Below, in pieces: positions 55,196 to 63,875 of a DNA stretch of 64,000 nucleotides. This DNA is from Limnobacter sp. 130 (GTDB taxonomy: Bacteria; Pseudomonadota; Gammaproteobacteria; Burkholderiales; Burkholderiaceae_B). How positions within the stretch are numbered: the stretch's first letter is position 1; every line of letters starts with the position of its first letter. The position numbers were made by a program, and so were the translations under genes. The notes under the pieces are model-generated. The model searched no databases. It was not told the origin of the DNA and saw only the letters and a program-made list of their open reading frames with translations. Location: assembly GCF_902506325.1 (NCBI RefSeq), contig NZ_LR732328.1, forward strand, positions 1,175,071-1,239,070, written 5' to 3'.

Positions 55196-56374
55196 ATGAA
55201 CCTGAGCCAAGCCAGCCAACAACGCCTTGAACTTCTGGCCCAAGACAGCGGCAAGCGCGTGTTGCTGCCCTGCCCCATGGACCGACGTGCGCTCGACTTT
55301 TCCAGCAACGATTATTTGTGCCTGGCCCAGCGTGGCGACCTTGTAGAAGCTGGCCATGAATGTGCAAAGCGATACGGCGCAGGTGCAACAGGCTCGCGTT
55401 TGCTGTCAGGCAACCTGGAATGTTTTGAAGCACTGGAAGCCCAAGTGGCGCAATTCAAAAACGCCGAAGCAGCACTGGTGCTATCAAGCGGCTACCAAAC
55501 CAATGCCAGCGGGCTTGCCGCCTTGCTGGACAAAAGTCTGTGGGGCGGCGTTGAACCCCTTGTTTTTACTGACCGCTTGAACCACGCCAGCCTGCACCAC
55601 GCTTGCCAATTGGCAGGTGTGAAGCAAGTCCGGTTTCGTCACAACGACATGGCACACCTGACTGAATTGCTGAACAAGCATGCCGACTCCACCCAACCCC
55701 GAATCATCGTGTCAGAAACCGTATTTGGCATGGAAGGCGATTTGCTGCCCGTAGAACAACTGGCTGAAATTGCCCTGCAACACAATGCGGTGGTTTATCT
55801 GGACGAAGCACACGCCACTGGCGTGTGGGGGCCACAGGGCCGCGGCCTGGGCGCACTGGCCCACCCGGCCATTGATGCACTTAAAACCATGGGGCACTGG
55901 GTGATCATGGGCACCTTCAGCAAAGCAGTGGGTGTGAGTGGCGCCTACATTGCATGCAGTGAAGTATTCAAACAGTACCTGGTGAACCGGTGCACAGGGT
56001 TTGTGTATTCCACCGCACCTTCGCCTTTCGTTGTTGGCGCAGTCGCGAAAGCTTTGGAAATCATTCCTGGCTTGAATGCCGAACGTGCAGCTTTGCAATC
56101 GGCGGCTGAAACGCTGCGCAACCGAGTGCACCAACTCGGCTTCGACACCGGGCTTTCCAACACCCACATTGTGCCGCTGGTGGTGGGTAGCAACACCGCC
56201 TGCCTTGAACTAAAAAGCCATTTGCAACAGACTGGAATCCGTACCTCTGCGGTGCGCCCCCCCACAGTGCCGCCCAATGCAGCCCGGGTTCGGCTTGCAT
56301 TGAATACTGGGCACAGCCAAGCTGTATTTGATCAACTTCAGGAGGCCTTGGTCCGCTGGAAGGAGGCTGCATGA
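55196..56374 (+). CDS. bioF: 8-amino-7-oxononanoate synthase
   Basis: PLP enzyme condensing pimeloyl-ACP with alanine, entry to the biotin ring pathway. The 392-residue protein has GAGATGSRLLSGN, DRLNHASLHHAC, SETVFGMEGDLLPV, LDEAHATGVWGPQGRG and the PLP lysine in MGTFSKAVGVSGAYI. ATG 55196 is six bases after rng, so rng and bioF probably share a transcript. Its end overlaps the next gene (ATGA). Confidence 0.95.
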   Translation: MNLSQASQQRLELLAQDSGKRVLLPCPMDRRALDFSSNDYLCLAQRGDLVEAGHECAKRYGAGATGSRLLSGNLECFEALEAQVAQFKNAEAALVLSSGYQTNASGLAALLDKSLWGGVEPLVFTDRLNHASLHHACQLAGVKQVRFRHNDMAHLTELLNKHADSTQPRIIVSETVFGMEGDLLPVEQLAEIALQHNAVVYLDEAHATGVWGPQGRGLGALAHPAIDALKTMGHWVIMGTFSKAVGVSGAYIACSEVFKQYLVNRCTGFVYSTAPSPFVVGAVAKALEIIPGLNAERAALQSAAETLRNRVHQLGFDTGLSNTHIVPLVVGSNTACLELKSHLQQTGIRTSAVRPPTVPPNAARVRLALNTGHSQAVFDQLQEALVRWKEAA

Positions 56375-57102
56375 AGCAACCCGAAATTTCCCAAGTGCTA
56401 TTGATGGCGCACGGCTGGGGCTACAACCACCGGTTCTTCAACGCCTTGCTGGACACACTACCCAAGCACACCCGTGAAACCACACTATTTGTGTGTTTCG
56501 AGGCAGGCTATTTTCCTGAACAAGGCAAACAAGGCCTGATGATCAATATACAGGGCGAGTGGGTGCACCACCCTGCGGAGGCTTTGCACAGCTTGGTTTT
56601 GGCGCAAGCCAATGTGCCTTGGCTGGGTCTGGGGCATTCGCTGGGCTTTTCCAAATTACTCGACTTTTCTGTACGTTGGCACAGCCTGTACAGCCTGCAC
56701 GGATTCACGCGTTTCACCAACAACCGGGTACTGGCGCGCATGATCCGAAAAGCCGAAGAAAACATGCCCGAGGTACTGGCAGACTTTCACAAGCGTTGCG
56801 GTCACATTGCCCCATGGACCACCCTGGATGAACGCGCACTGCTGGCCGACTTGATCGGCATGCAAAATTTAAGCGCTGAACAAGAATTGCAGCATGCCCT
56901 TTCCCATGGTGCCGAGTTGTACGCTTGGGCCAGCAGCGTCGATCAAATCGTACCCCTGGCTTTGGCACAGGCTTGTTTCGACAACACGCTGAAACTACAA
57001 AGCCGCACCTTGTTCATTCTGCCTTCCGAAGAACATGCAAGCATTGCCAATGCCCCTGCGCGTTATACTGATGCCTTGTTGCCCTTTCTTAGCCAGCATT
57101 AA
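56371..57102 (+). CDS. Alpha/beta hydrolase in the bio operon, candidate pimeloyl-ACP methyl ester esterase
   Basis: A 243-residue protein with an oxyanion strand LLMAHGWGYNHRFF, the nucleophile elbow LGHSLGFSKLL, an Asp in SVDQIVP and a His in SEEHASIA. These complete a Ser-Asp-His triad. It sits between bioF and bioC with a bioF overlap. In E. coli BioH removes the methyl ester that BioC adds; several unrelated esterases (BioG, BioJ, BioK, BioV) replace it elsewhere. By position this protein likely does the same, but its sequence is not clearly BioH or BioG. Confidence 0.7.
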   Translation: MKQPEISQVLLMAHGWGYNHRFFNALLDTLPKHTRETTLFVCFEAGYFPEQGKQGLMINIQGEWVHHPAEALHSLVLAQANVPWLGLGHSLGFSKLLDFSVRWHSLYSLHGFTRFTNNRVLARMIRKAEENMPEVLADFHKRCGHIAPWTTLDERALLADLIGMQNLSAEQELQHALSHGAELYAWASSVDQIVPLALAQACFDNTLKLQSRTLFILPSEEHASIANAPARYTDALLPFLSQH

Positions 57103-57119
57103 TTTCAACCCTCCTTGAA

Positions 57120-57920
57120 ATGTCCGAACACGCTTTGCCGCGAAAACTGAATTCTGTCCAGGCCGCATCACGCCGCTTCTCCAATGCTGCCCGCGATTAT
57201 GATCACCATGCACGCGTGCAAAAACATTCGGCACAGCATTTGTGTCAGTGGCTGGACCAAATGCTGCCCGCTGAATTTGACCCCAAGGCTTGCGTTGATG
57301 TGGGCAGTGGCACTGGCTTTCTCACTGAACACCTGCTGAACAAATTTCCGCAAAGCGCCGTGCACGCAGTCGATCTGGCGCAAGGCATGCTGACAGAATT
57401 GAAGCGCAAGTATCCCACCGAGCGCCTGCACACCCACTTGATCAACGGTGAAGAACTGGCGGTCGAACACCTTTGGATACCCAACCATTCCCTGCTCATT
57501 TCCGGAATGTGCGCACAGTGGTTCGGCAATATCGAAGAGGCCATTCGACGCTGGCTTTCAGTGTCCAATACGGTGGCATTCAGTGTGCTGCTGGGTGGAT
57601 CATTTCAAGCCTGGGAAGTGGCACACCAGGACACCGACCAAACCAGTGGGCTTCGACCGCTGCCCAGCGACGCCGATTTACAGAATATTTTGAATGCGCT
57701 CGTGGCAGAAGGAATTGCAGCAAGCACCGCGCACCACACCAAGAACTTTCTGGACCATCACCCCGATGGCCTGTCGTTTGCGCGCAGCCTTCGCGCCATT
57801 GGCGCGGACCAACCCCGCTTGAACCACACCCCGGTGAATTTGCGCAAAGTGATTTCCGCCTTGGGTGAGGCTTGCACCATGAATTACCACATTGGTTTTT
57901 ACTACCTGGAACGGCCGTGA
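57120..57920 (+). CDS. bioC: Malonyl-ACP O-methyltransferase
   Basis: Methylates malonyl-ACP to disguise it for fatty-acid elongation towards pimelate. The 266-residue protein has VQAASRRFSNAARDYDHHAR, then SAM-binding CVDVGSGTGFLTEHLL, VHAVDLAQGML and ISGMCAQWFGNIEEA. It follows the candidate esterase by 17 bases, and the stop overlaps the bioD start (GTGA). Confidence 0.92.
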   Translation: MSEHALPRKLNSVQAASRRFSNAARDYDHHARVQKHSAQHLCQWLDQMLPAEFDPKACVDVGSGTGFLTEHLLNKFPQSAVHAVDLAQGMLTELKRKYPTERLHTHLINGEELAVEHLWIPNHSLLISGMCAQWFGNIEEAIRRWLSVSNTVAFSVLLGGSFQAWEVAHQDTDQTSGLRPLPSDADLQNILNALVAEGIAASTAHHTKNFLDHHPDGLSFARSLRAIGADQPRLNHTPVNLRKVISALGEACTMNYHIGFYYLERP

Positions 57921-58534
57921 AGCATTTGTTTGTAACGGGAACAGACACCGGTATCGGAAAAACAATTGTGAGCGCCTGGTTGTGCAAACACTGGGAAGCT
58001 GATTACTGGAAACCGGTTCAAAGTGGTCTGGAAGGAGGCAGTGACAGTGAATGGGTTGCCCGCTTAAGCCATGCCCGGATACATCCTGAAACCCATCGCT
58101 TAACCCAGCCTTTGTCGCCCCATCAGGCTGCGGAAATCGACGGCGTAAAAATTCAGCTGAGTGATTTCGAATTGCCACAAACCGAGAGGCTTGTTGTAGA
58201 AGGTGCAGGCGGCAGCCTTGTGCCCTTAAACTGGCGCGACACCATGCTCGACCTGATGAAACACTTGGGCAGCTGCGCCCTGCTGGTGGCCCGTAGCGGG
58301 CTTGGCACCATTAACCACACCTGCCTGTCACTGCAGGCATTGAAAGGCGCTGGTGTACCTGTTTTGGGCGTAATCCTGGTGGGCGAAGTAAATTCCGCCA
58401 ACCGCGAGGCCATCCAGCATTTTGGTGAAGTGCCGGTTTTGGCTGAATTGCCGGTATTCAATGAAATAAGCGAACAGGCTCTGTCCGATTTTGGCATGCC
58501 CGAACGTTTGCTTCGCGCGTTGAACAGCCTGTAA
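57917..58534 (+). CDS. bioD: Dethiobiotin synthetase
   Basis: ATP-dependent ring closure with CO2 to dethiobiotin. The 205-residue P-loop protein starts KHLFVTGTDTGIGKTIVSAW and has YWKPVQSG, VVEGAGGSLVPL and VARSGLGTINHTCLSLQAL. The start is GTG at 57917, overlapping the bioC stop, with GGAACGG before it; an open frame extends upstream inside bioC but is not part of it. Confidence 0.94.
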   Translation: MKHLFVTGTDTGIGKTIVSAWLCKHWEADYWKPVQSGLEGGSDSEWVARLSHARIHPETHRLTQPLSPHQAAEIDGVKIQLSDFELPQTERLVVEGAGGSLVPLNWRDTMLDLMKHLGSCALLVARSGLGTINHTCLSLQALKGAGVPVLGVILVGEVNSANREAIQHFGEVPVLAELPVFNEISEQALSDFGMPERLLRALNSL

Positions 58535-58546
58535 GGGCGACCAGCC

Positions 58547-59905
58547 ATGTCACAACTTTCCCACACCAAACTGCTTGAACTGGACGCCCAATACTGCTGG
58601 CACCCGTTTACGCAAATGCAAACAGCCGCCCCCCCCTTGGCAGTTGTTCGTGGCGAAGGTGAATTTCTGTTCGATGCCCACGGCAACAAGTACTTTGATG
58701 CAGTTTCAAGCTGGTGGGTCAACATTCATGGGCACAGCAACCCAACCATTGCACGCGCCATTGCCAACCAGGCCCGCGAGCTGGAGCACGTCATGTTTGC
58801 GGGTGTCACCCATCCACCCGCGGCATTGCTGGCTGAAAAACTAATTCAACACGCACCGGCTCCCATGGCCAAGGTGTTTTATTCCGACAATGGGTCTACA
58901 GCCATTGAAGTGGCCCTGAAAATGGCCTTTCAGTATTGGCAAAACAAAGGCATGGGTGGCAAAAAACGGGTTGTTGCGCTTGAAGGCGGCTACCACGGCG
59001 ACACCTTCGGCGCCATGGCCGCTGGCAAGTCCAGCGGCTTTTACGACCCGTTCACCCCTTGGCTGTTTCAAGTGGACTTCATACCCACAGGCATTTGCGC
59101 CTGCACTGAAGAAGAAGCCTTGGCCGCCTTGGATCAGTTGTTGGCGACCAGTGCCGAAGAAATTGCTGCCTTGATTCTGGAACCCTTGATACAGGGCGCC
59201 AGCGGCATGCGCTTCATGCGCGCAGCGCACGTGGCCGAACTGTGCAAACGCTGCGAAGCAGCCGGGGTTTTGGTCATTTTCGATGAAGTGTTCACCGCCT
59301 TTGGCCGCACAGGCACCCTTTTTTCAGCAGACCAAGTGGCCCAGTTTGGCGGGCATGCCGACATTATTTGCATCTCCAAAGGGCTTACAGGGGGCTTTAT
59401 GCCCATGGCGGCCACGCTCACCAGCCAAGCGGTGTACGACGCATTTTTAAGTGACCAGGTAGGCCATGCCTTGCTGCACGGTCATTCCTACACGGCGAAC
59501 CCTTTGGGCTGCGCTGCAGCCTTGGCCAGCCTGGCGTTGTTCAATGAAGAAAGCACTTGGGCGAATATTCGGCACATCGAGGCCGCTCACCAGCGCTGGC
59601 TACCCACCCTGGCTTGCCACCCCCTGATTGAAAACCCCCGCATGTGCGGCACCGTGGCAGCCTTTGAGCTAAAATCCAGTCACAGTCAGTGTGGTCTGGG
59701 TTACGGTTCGAATGCGAGCCAGTGGATACGCCAAACGTTTCTGGAATTGGGCATTGTGGTTCGCCCCTTGGGCAACACCGTGTATTGGGTGCCGCCTTAC
59801 TGCACCACACCTGAAACGCTCGAAAACGCCTACCAAACACTGATACAAGTATTACAACGCTGGGGCACGCTGATTGCACCTGGCCCCGGAAGCGAATTGT
59901 TCTGA
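58547..59905 (+). CDS. bioA: Adenosylmethionine-8-amino-7-oxononanoate aminotransferase
   Basis: PLP enzyme using SAM as amino donor to form diaminopelargonate. The 452-residue class III aminotransferase has YCWHPFTQMQTA, SSWWVNIHGHSNP, VFYSDNGSTAIEVALKMAFQ, EGGYHGDTFGAMA, VIFDEVFTAFGRTG and the PLP lysine in CISKGLTGGFMPMA. In biosynthetic order it follows BioF, though it sits after bioD here. Confidence 0.95.
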   Translation: MSQLSHTKLLELDAQYCWHPFTQMQTAAPPLAVVRGEGEFLFDAHGNKYFDAVSSWWVNIHGHSNPTIARAIANQARELEHVMFAGVTHPPAALLAEKLIQHAPAPMAKVFYSDNGSTAIEVALKMAFQYWQNKGMGGKKRVVALEGGYHGDTFGAMAAGKSSGFYDPFTPWLFQVDFIPTGICACTEEEALAALDQLLATSAEEIAALILEPLIQGASGMRFMRAAHVAELCKRCEAAGVLVIFDEVFTAFGRTGTLFSADQVAQFGGHADIICISKGLTGGFMPMAATLTSQAVYDAFLSDQVGHALLHGHSYTANPLGCAAALASLALFNEESTWANIRHIEAAHQRWLPTLACHPLIENPRMCGTVAAFELKSSHSQCGLGYGSNASQWIRQTFLELGIVVRPLGNTVYWVPPYCTTPETLENAYQTLIQVLQRWGTLIAPGPGSELF

Positions 59906-59914
59906 AGGATGCAC

Positions 59915-60910
59915 ATGGAAAGCCAAATTACCTGGGTTGAAAACAAAAAGGCGGCCCCACCCGCCACCGAGAAACAGCGCTGGAGCATTGAGGCCATTGA
60001 AGCCCTGTTCGCCCTGCCATTTAACGACCTTATTTTCAAAGCGCAGCAAATACACCGCGAGCATTTCGATGCCAACACCGTGCAGTTATCCACCTTGCTG
60101 TCGATTAAAACGGGTGGTTGCCCTGAAGATTGTGGCTACTGCCCCCAATCGGCCAAGTACAACACGGGCGTAGAAGCTGAAAAGCTGATGCCCATCGACG
60201 AAGTACTTAAAGCAGCCCAAGCCGCCAAGGACAAAGGCGCCACACGTTTTTGTATGGGTGCCGCCTGGCGCAGCCCCAAAGACCACCAGGTTGAAGCAGT
60301 GGGCGAAATGATTTCCGCAGTCAAAGCCATGGGCCTGGAAACCTGCGTCACGCTGGGTATGTTGAAAGAAAGCCAAGCCAAGCAATTGCAAGAAGCCGGG
60401 CTGGACTACTACAACCACAACCTGGACACCTCACCCGACTTTTACGGTGACATTATCAGCACCCGCACCTACCAAGACCGCCTGGACACACTGGACCGCG
60501 TTCGCGATGCAGGCATCAAGGTGTGCTGTGGTGGCATTGTGGGACTTGGCGAAACAATTACACAACGCGCGGGTTTGATTGCCCAATTGGCCAATATGGC
60601 CGAGCCACCAGAAAGCGTGCCCATCAACAATTTGGTGAAAGTGGAAGGCACCCCACTGGCCGACAACGCCGAAATTGATCCCCTGGATTTTGTGCGCACC
60701 ATTGCCGTGGCCCGCATCACCATGCCTGGCAGTTTTGTACGATTGTCCGCAGGCCGGGAAGACATGAGCGAGAGCACGCAGGCCCTGTGTTTCCTGGCGG
60801 GTGCCAATTCAATTTTCTACGGTGAAAAACTGTTGGTAACAGACAACCCCGAATTGGAGCGCGACACCAAGTTATTCGAAAAACTCGGCTTAAAGCGACT
60901 TGAGAATTAA
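59915..60910 (+). CDS. bioB: Biotin synthase
   Basis: Radical SAM enzyme inserting sulfur into dethiobiotin. The 331-residue protein has [20 protein letters not shown] with the CxxxCxxC cluster, [32 protein letters not shown] and the conserved [13 protein letters not shown] and [19 protein letters not shown] 59915 has AAGGA five bases upstream; an ATG two codons earlier is less well placed. Last gene of the bio operon. Confidence 0.97.
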   Translation: MESQITWVENKKAAPPATEKQRWSIEAIEALFALPFNDLIFKAQQIHREHFDANTVQLSTLLSIKTGGCPEDCGYCPQSAKYNTGVEAEKLMPIDEVLKAAQAAKDKGATRFCMGAAWRSPKDHQVEAVGEMISAVKAMGLETCVTLGMLKESQAKQLQEAGLDYYNHNLDTSPDFYGDIISTRTYQDRLDTLDRVRDAGIKVCCGGIVGLGETITQRAGLIAQLANMAEPPESVPINNLVKVEGTPLADNAEIDPLDFVRTIAVARITMPGSFVRLSAGREDMSESTQALCFLAGANSIFYGEKLLVTDNPELERDTKLFEKLGLKRLEN

Positions 60911-60913
60911 GCG

Positions 60914-61054
60914 CTAAAACCCTTTGTTTTTAATCAAAAATTCCCAAATAGCAGGTTCAAATACCTGAGTCAAATCAATGGTTTGGCGGGGTGAAGGCCA
61001 ACCTTCTCCCGCTTTATCCACGCAGAAATAACGCGCATAATTAAAGCCTTGCAT
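60914..61054 (-). CDS. Possible 46-residue micro-ORF antisense of the bioB downstream gap
   Basis: On the minus strand an ATG at 61054 opens 46 codons to a TAG at 60914-60916. The product begins MQGFNYARYFCVDKAGEGWP and ends AIWEFLIKNKGF, with a protein-like mix and no low complexity. The frame is open further upstream to a TGA near 61114, without another ATG. There is no ribosome site, no known family and no neighbour in the same direction. It could be a small gene, a relic, or chance. Confidence 0.3.
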   Translation of the reverse strand: MQGFNYARYFCVDKAGEGWPSPRQTIDLTQVFEPAIWEFLIKNKGF

Positions 61055-61105
61055 GCGAAACAGCTGAAATTGCTTGAATTGCAGCTGTTTGACAGGAATA
61101 AGAAC

Positions 61106-61495
61106 ATGAAAAAATCACTGCTATGCGTGTGCGTCACCTTGATGCCCGTACTGGCCAGCGCTCAAGCTGGTGGCGTTACATTGAACATTGACAATCAAAA
61201 CCCCCTGAGCAAATGGGGTCGTTGGACCAGTTCGGAGAACGGTGGCCTGGGCTATGGCTTCAGACTGGGTCAAGACCGCAGCAAAGCCCCAATGGGCGCT
61301 CAATGGGGAACCGGCGACTGGGTATTCAAGCTAAGCCGCGAAGAAGGCAACAAATACCCGGATTTGTTCTTTGGTTTGAAGGTGTCTGAAAACCAGTTAC
61401 AAACCACATCGCTGGGTTGCATGAGCAACAGTGGTAGTGCCACACGTTACAGCAGCACCCTGTGCGGCGTACAACTGGACATGAATTTGCAGTAA
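61106..61495 (+). CDS. Small secreted protein of unknown function
   Basis: A 129-residue exported protein with a signal peptide of 19 residues (MKKSLLCVCVTLMPVLASA). The mature part is Gly/Ser/Trp-rich with GRWTSSENGGLGYGFRLGQD, two cysteines near the end (GCMSN, LCGVQL) that could form a disulfide, and no family I recognise. ATG 61106 has AGGAA seven bases upstream. A strong terminator follows. It stands alone between bioB and the convergent porin. Confidence 0.6.
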   Translation: MKKSLLCVCVTLMPVLASAQAGGVTLNIDNQNPLSKWGRWTSSENGGLGYGFRLGQDRSKAPMGAQWGTGDWVFKLSREEGNKYPDLFFGLKVSENQLQTTSLGCMSNSGSATRYSSTLCGVQLDMNLQ

Positions 61496-61517
61496 TAGCC
61501 TGAACCAGGTTTGATTG

Positions 61518-61552
61518 AAAAAAGCACCTGAATAAAACCAGGTGCTTTTTTA
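61518..61552 (+). terminator. Intrinsic terminator after the small secreted protein
   Basis: GCACCTG and CAGGTGC form a 7-bp stem extended by flanking A/T pairs (AAAAAAGC...GCTTTTTT), with five or more T after it. The 5' A run allows use in both directions. Confidence 0.85.
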
Positions 61553-61584
61553 TTGGCCGAAACCTATTCCTGAACCCTGAAATA

Positions 61585-61611
61585 GAAAAAGCCACCCGAA
61601 GGTGGCTTTCT
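61585..61611 (-). terminator. Intrinsic terminator of the porin gene
   Basis: On the minus strand AAAGCCACC-TTCG-GGTGGCTTT has a stable UUCG loop and ends in TTTTTC, 41 bases past the porin stop. Confidence 0.88.
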
Positions 61612-61651
61612 CAAACTTTGCATTCAAACCAAGCTTAAGCTTGGCGTTGAA

Positions 61652-62773
61652 TTAGAAGTTGTGACGCAGACCAATTGTGAAGTTGTCTGTATCTGTTTCT
61701 ACGCCAGAGGCCTTAACTTCGGCATTCAGGCGGTTGTAACCCACGTATGTACGTGTACGCTTGCTGAAGTCGTAGTAGTAAGCGATTTGAGCCTGTGTAA
61801 CATCACGTGGAGTGTTCGTCACGGTAGTAACACCACCAACTGTTGTTGAAGTCAGAGAGTCGTTACGCTCAGAATCTGCGTACATGCCGAAAATACCGCT
61901 GTTACCGGTCAAAGGCACTGATGCTGTCAAAGCATACTCAGTATTGCTGTCTTCGCCGTTAGTTGCAGCTGAATACAGGTTCTTCTGGGCAATCAAACCA
62001 CCTACAGTGAAAGAGCCAAAGTTGTAAGAAACAACACCCTGAATCACTTGCTCAACACCAGCAGTCGCGTTCAACGTGTTCTGTGTCACTTCCTGAGAAT
62101 CGATTGACTGGAAACCACCACCAAAAGTCAACGCGCCAATTTTGTAAGTGGCTGCGATTTCAGTAGAACGTGTGTCGTTCTCTTTCAAACCAGTTGCAGT
62201 GTTGTTTGCCTGGTCGTTGGTACCATTGCCCAGTGCGTGACGGGCATTAATCTGCACGCCACCGAAGTTACCGGCGTAACCGAAAGAGTTACCTACGCGC
62301 TGTTCACGAGTAATTGCTTGACCAAGACCTACGTTTGTAGAACCAACAGTTGTCAAAGGACCGCCATTGTTTGATACAGAGCCAATCAAAGAAGCCTGGT
62401 TGTACAAGGGAGCCTGAGAATCGTTACCACCGTCTTGTGAACCGATAACAGCCAAACCATAAGCACCTTTCAAGCCCAAATAGGCGTGACGTGTGCTCAT
62501 TGGAGCAGCAGACACTTCGTCAGTGTTTACACCGAATTCGTAGGCGAAAATCGCGCTCAAACCACCGCCCAGATCTTCAGTACCACGCACGCCCAAGCGT
62601 GAAGATACGTCTTCAATTGCGAAGTTGCCGCCGCTTTCTGCGCCGGCTGTGTCTGAGGACTGGTGATCCAGAGCTTGGTGGATACGACCGTACAAAGTTA
62701 CGTTTGATGAATCAGCAAATACTGGAGCGGCAAATGCCAGGCCCAGAGCAGCAGCTACTAGCTTCTTGTTCAT
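61652..62773 (-). CDS. General outer-membrane porin, betaproteobacterial type
   Basis: A 373-residue porin with a 20-residue signal peptide (MNKKLVAAALGLAFAAPVFA), then the family start SSNVTLYGRIHQALDH. The sequence alternates short beta strands and loops (LGVRGTEDLGGGLSAIFAYE, AYLGLKGAYGLAVIGSQDGG) and ends in a typical strand finishing with Phe (NFTIGLRHNF). This is the Gram-negative porin family of Burkholderiales, a trimeric 16-strand barrel for small solutes. AAGGGTG is upstream of the ATG, and a small 5' hairpin GCCGC/GCGGC lies at 62806-62824. Confidence 0.92.
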   Translation of the reverse strand: MNKKLVAAALGLAFAAPVFADSSNVTLYGRIHQALDHQSSDTAGAESGGNFAIEDVSSRLGVRGTEDLGGGLSAIFAYEFGVNTDEVSAAPMSTRHAYLGLKGAYGLAVIGSQDGGNDSQAPLYNQASLIGSVSNNGGPLTTVGSTNVGLGQAITREQRVGNSFGYAGNFGGVQINARHALGNGTNDQANNTATGLKENDTRSTEIAATYKIGALTFGGGFQSIDSQEVTQNTLNATAGVEQVIQGVVSYNFGSFTVGGLIAQKNLYSAATNGEDSNTEYALTASVPLTGNSGIFGMYADSERNDSLTSTTVGGVTTVTNTPRDVTQAQIAYYYDFSKRTRTYVGYNRLNAEVKASGVETDTDNFTIGLRHNF

Positions 62774-63065
62774 ATTTCACCCTTATTAGTGTTGGTTGAA
62801 TCTTTGCCGCCATTTCTAGCGGCACGAGAGACAATGTACACGGGGACCCTTGGGCCGACCAACCAAATCGTGGTGCGAGAATGGGGAAACTGGCGTTTTT
62901 GTCGCTGACGTGCAACAGGGGAAACGCATCAAACCGATAGTTTTAGGCCATCACCAAAGCATCAAAACCGCCTTGAAACCCGCGAAAAGCCTTGTTAATG
63001 AAAAACTTAGGAATTCCGGTGAGCGCACACCGCGGCCAGAAGAGACAGAACGCGACAACGGCGTT
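62774..63065. other. 292-base gap before the porin
   Basis: This gap carries the porin leader (ribosome site AAGGGTG and the 62806-62824 hairpin) and the end region of the 63066-63875 gene. An open frame of 96 codons on the plus strand here lacks a ribosome site and family signals, and I treat it as chance. Confidence 0.5.
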
Positions 63066-63875
63066 CTAACTGTGACTTTTAACCAACAGAAGACGGTCAG
63101 AACGGCCCATTTCGCTACAAATTCGAGTGATTTTTTCTGAGTCACAAATCACCCGATCCGCGTAGGCAATCAGGCCCATGGCCTGGGGTAGGCCAACTTG
63201 AAGCCAGTCCGGTCGGCGATCAGTCATATACCGGGCAAGCAGGCGATTCTCGCCAACCACCACAGCGATCGTCAGGTGTAGATTGTTACCCAGACCAAGA
63301 ACACTGTTTTGAATTGCCTGCCACTGCAAATTCAGACTGGCTGGATCAGACGCCGGATAGAGCAAGGCCAACACCTTGCTTTGGCTTGGAAGTGCCTTGC
63401 GATAAAGTTGGGTTGCATAAGCCAAGGCTTGCGGCCCAGCCTGCAACAGGGGGCGTTCAATTTGAAGGAACGAGGACAGTTCTTGCTGAATTAGATGTCC
63501 GTCGATACCCAGCATTTTTTGAACATGCTGAAATTGCTCCACTTCTGCTTGCTTGGCCTTGTGCACATCGACCAACACTGAAACCCCAAGGCAAAGGTCG
63601 AGTTGCAAACCGCGCAGCTTTTTGAACTGGGTGCGCTTTTCAAGATAATAAGAGAGGCGGGTTTGCGCGGGCCTGCGGGGCTCTAGTCCCTTCAGGGGAA
63701 TATAGACAGGTACCCGCTCATCCATTTCAAACAAAAACAGACTCTCGCGAGGGCCCAATATCACCCAATCTGCGTCGGAATACTCCGCCCGCAACTGCCC
63801 CAACATGGCTCTGGCGGCCAGCGCGCATTCCAACCCCTGGCCAAACCACACGCCAATGCGTTTTGGCCCGACCAT
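63066..63875 (-). CDS. Unknown protein, possibly GT-B glycosyltransferase-like
   Basis: The 269-residue protein is not firmly recognised. The N-terminal IGVWFGQGLECALAARAML and a C-terminal GLIAYADRVICDSEKITRIC followed by EMGRSDRLLLVKS recall the two-domain GT-B glycosyltransferases such as heptosyltransferases, where the C-terminal part reads ADLVIT-type nucleotide-sugar contacts. The usual GT9 motifs are not clear. Its ATG overlaps the stop of a preceding glycosyltransferase gene (TGATG), so a role in lipopolysaccharide or surface glycan assembly is likely. Confidence 0.5.
   Translation of the reverse strand: MVGPKRIGVWFGQGLECALAARAMLGQLRAEYSDADWVILGPRESLFLFEMDERVPVYIPLKGLEPRRPAQTRLSYYLEKRTQFKKLRGLQLDLCLGVSVLVDVHKAKQAEVEQFQHVQKMLGIDGHLIQQELSSFLQIERPLLQAGPQALAYATQLYRKALPSQSKVLALLYPASDPASLNLQWQAIQNSVLGLGNNLHLTIAVVVGENRLLARYMTDRRPDWLQVGLPQAMGLIAYADRVICDSEKITRICSEMGRSDRLLLVKSHS

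Noticed and set aside
62850-63140. 96-codon plus-strand frame upstream of the porin
   Set aside because: No ribosome site, no family, and it overlaps the end of the minus-strand gene at 63066.
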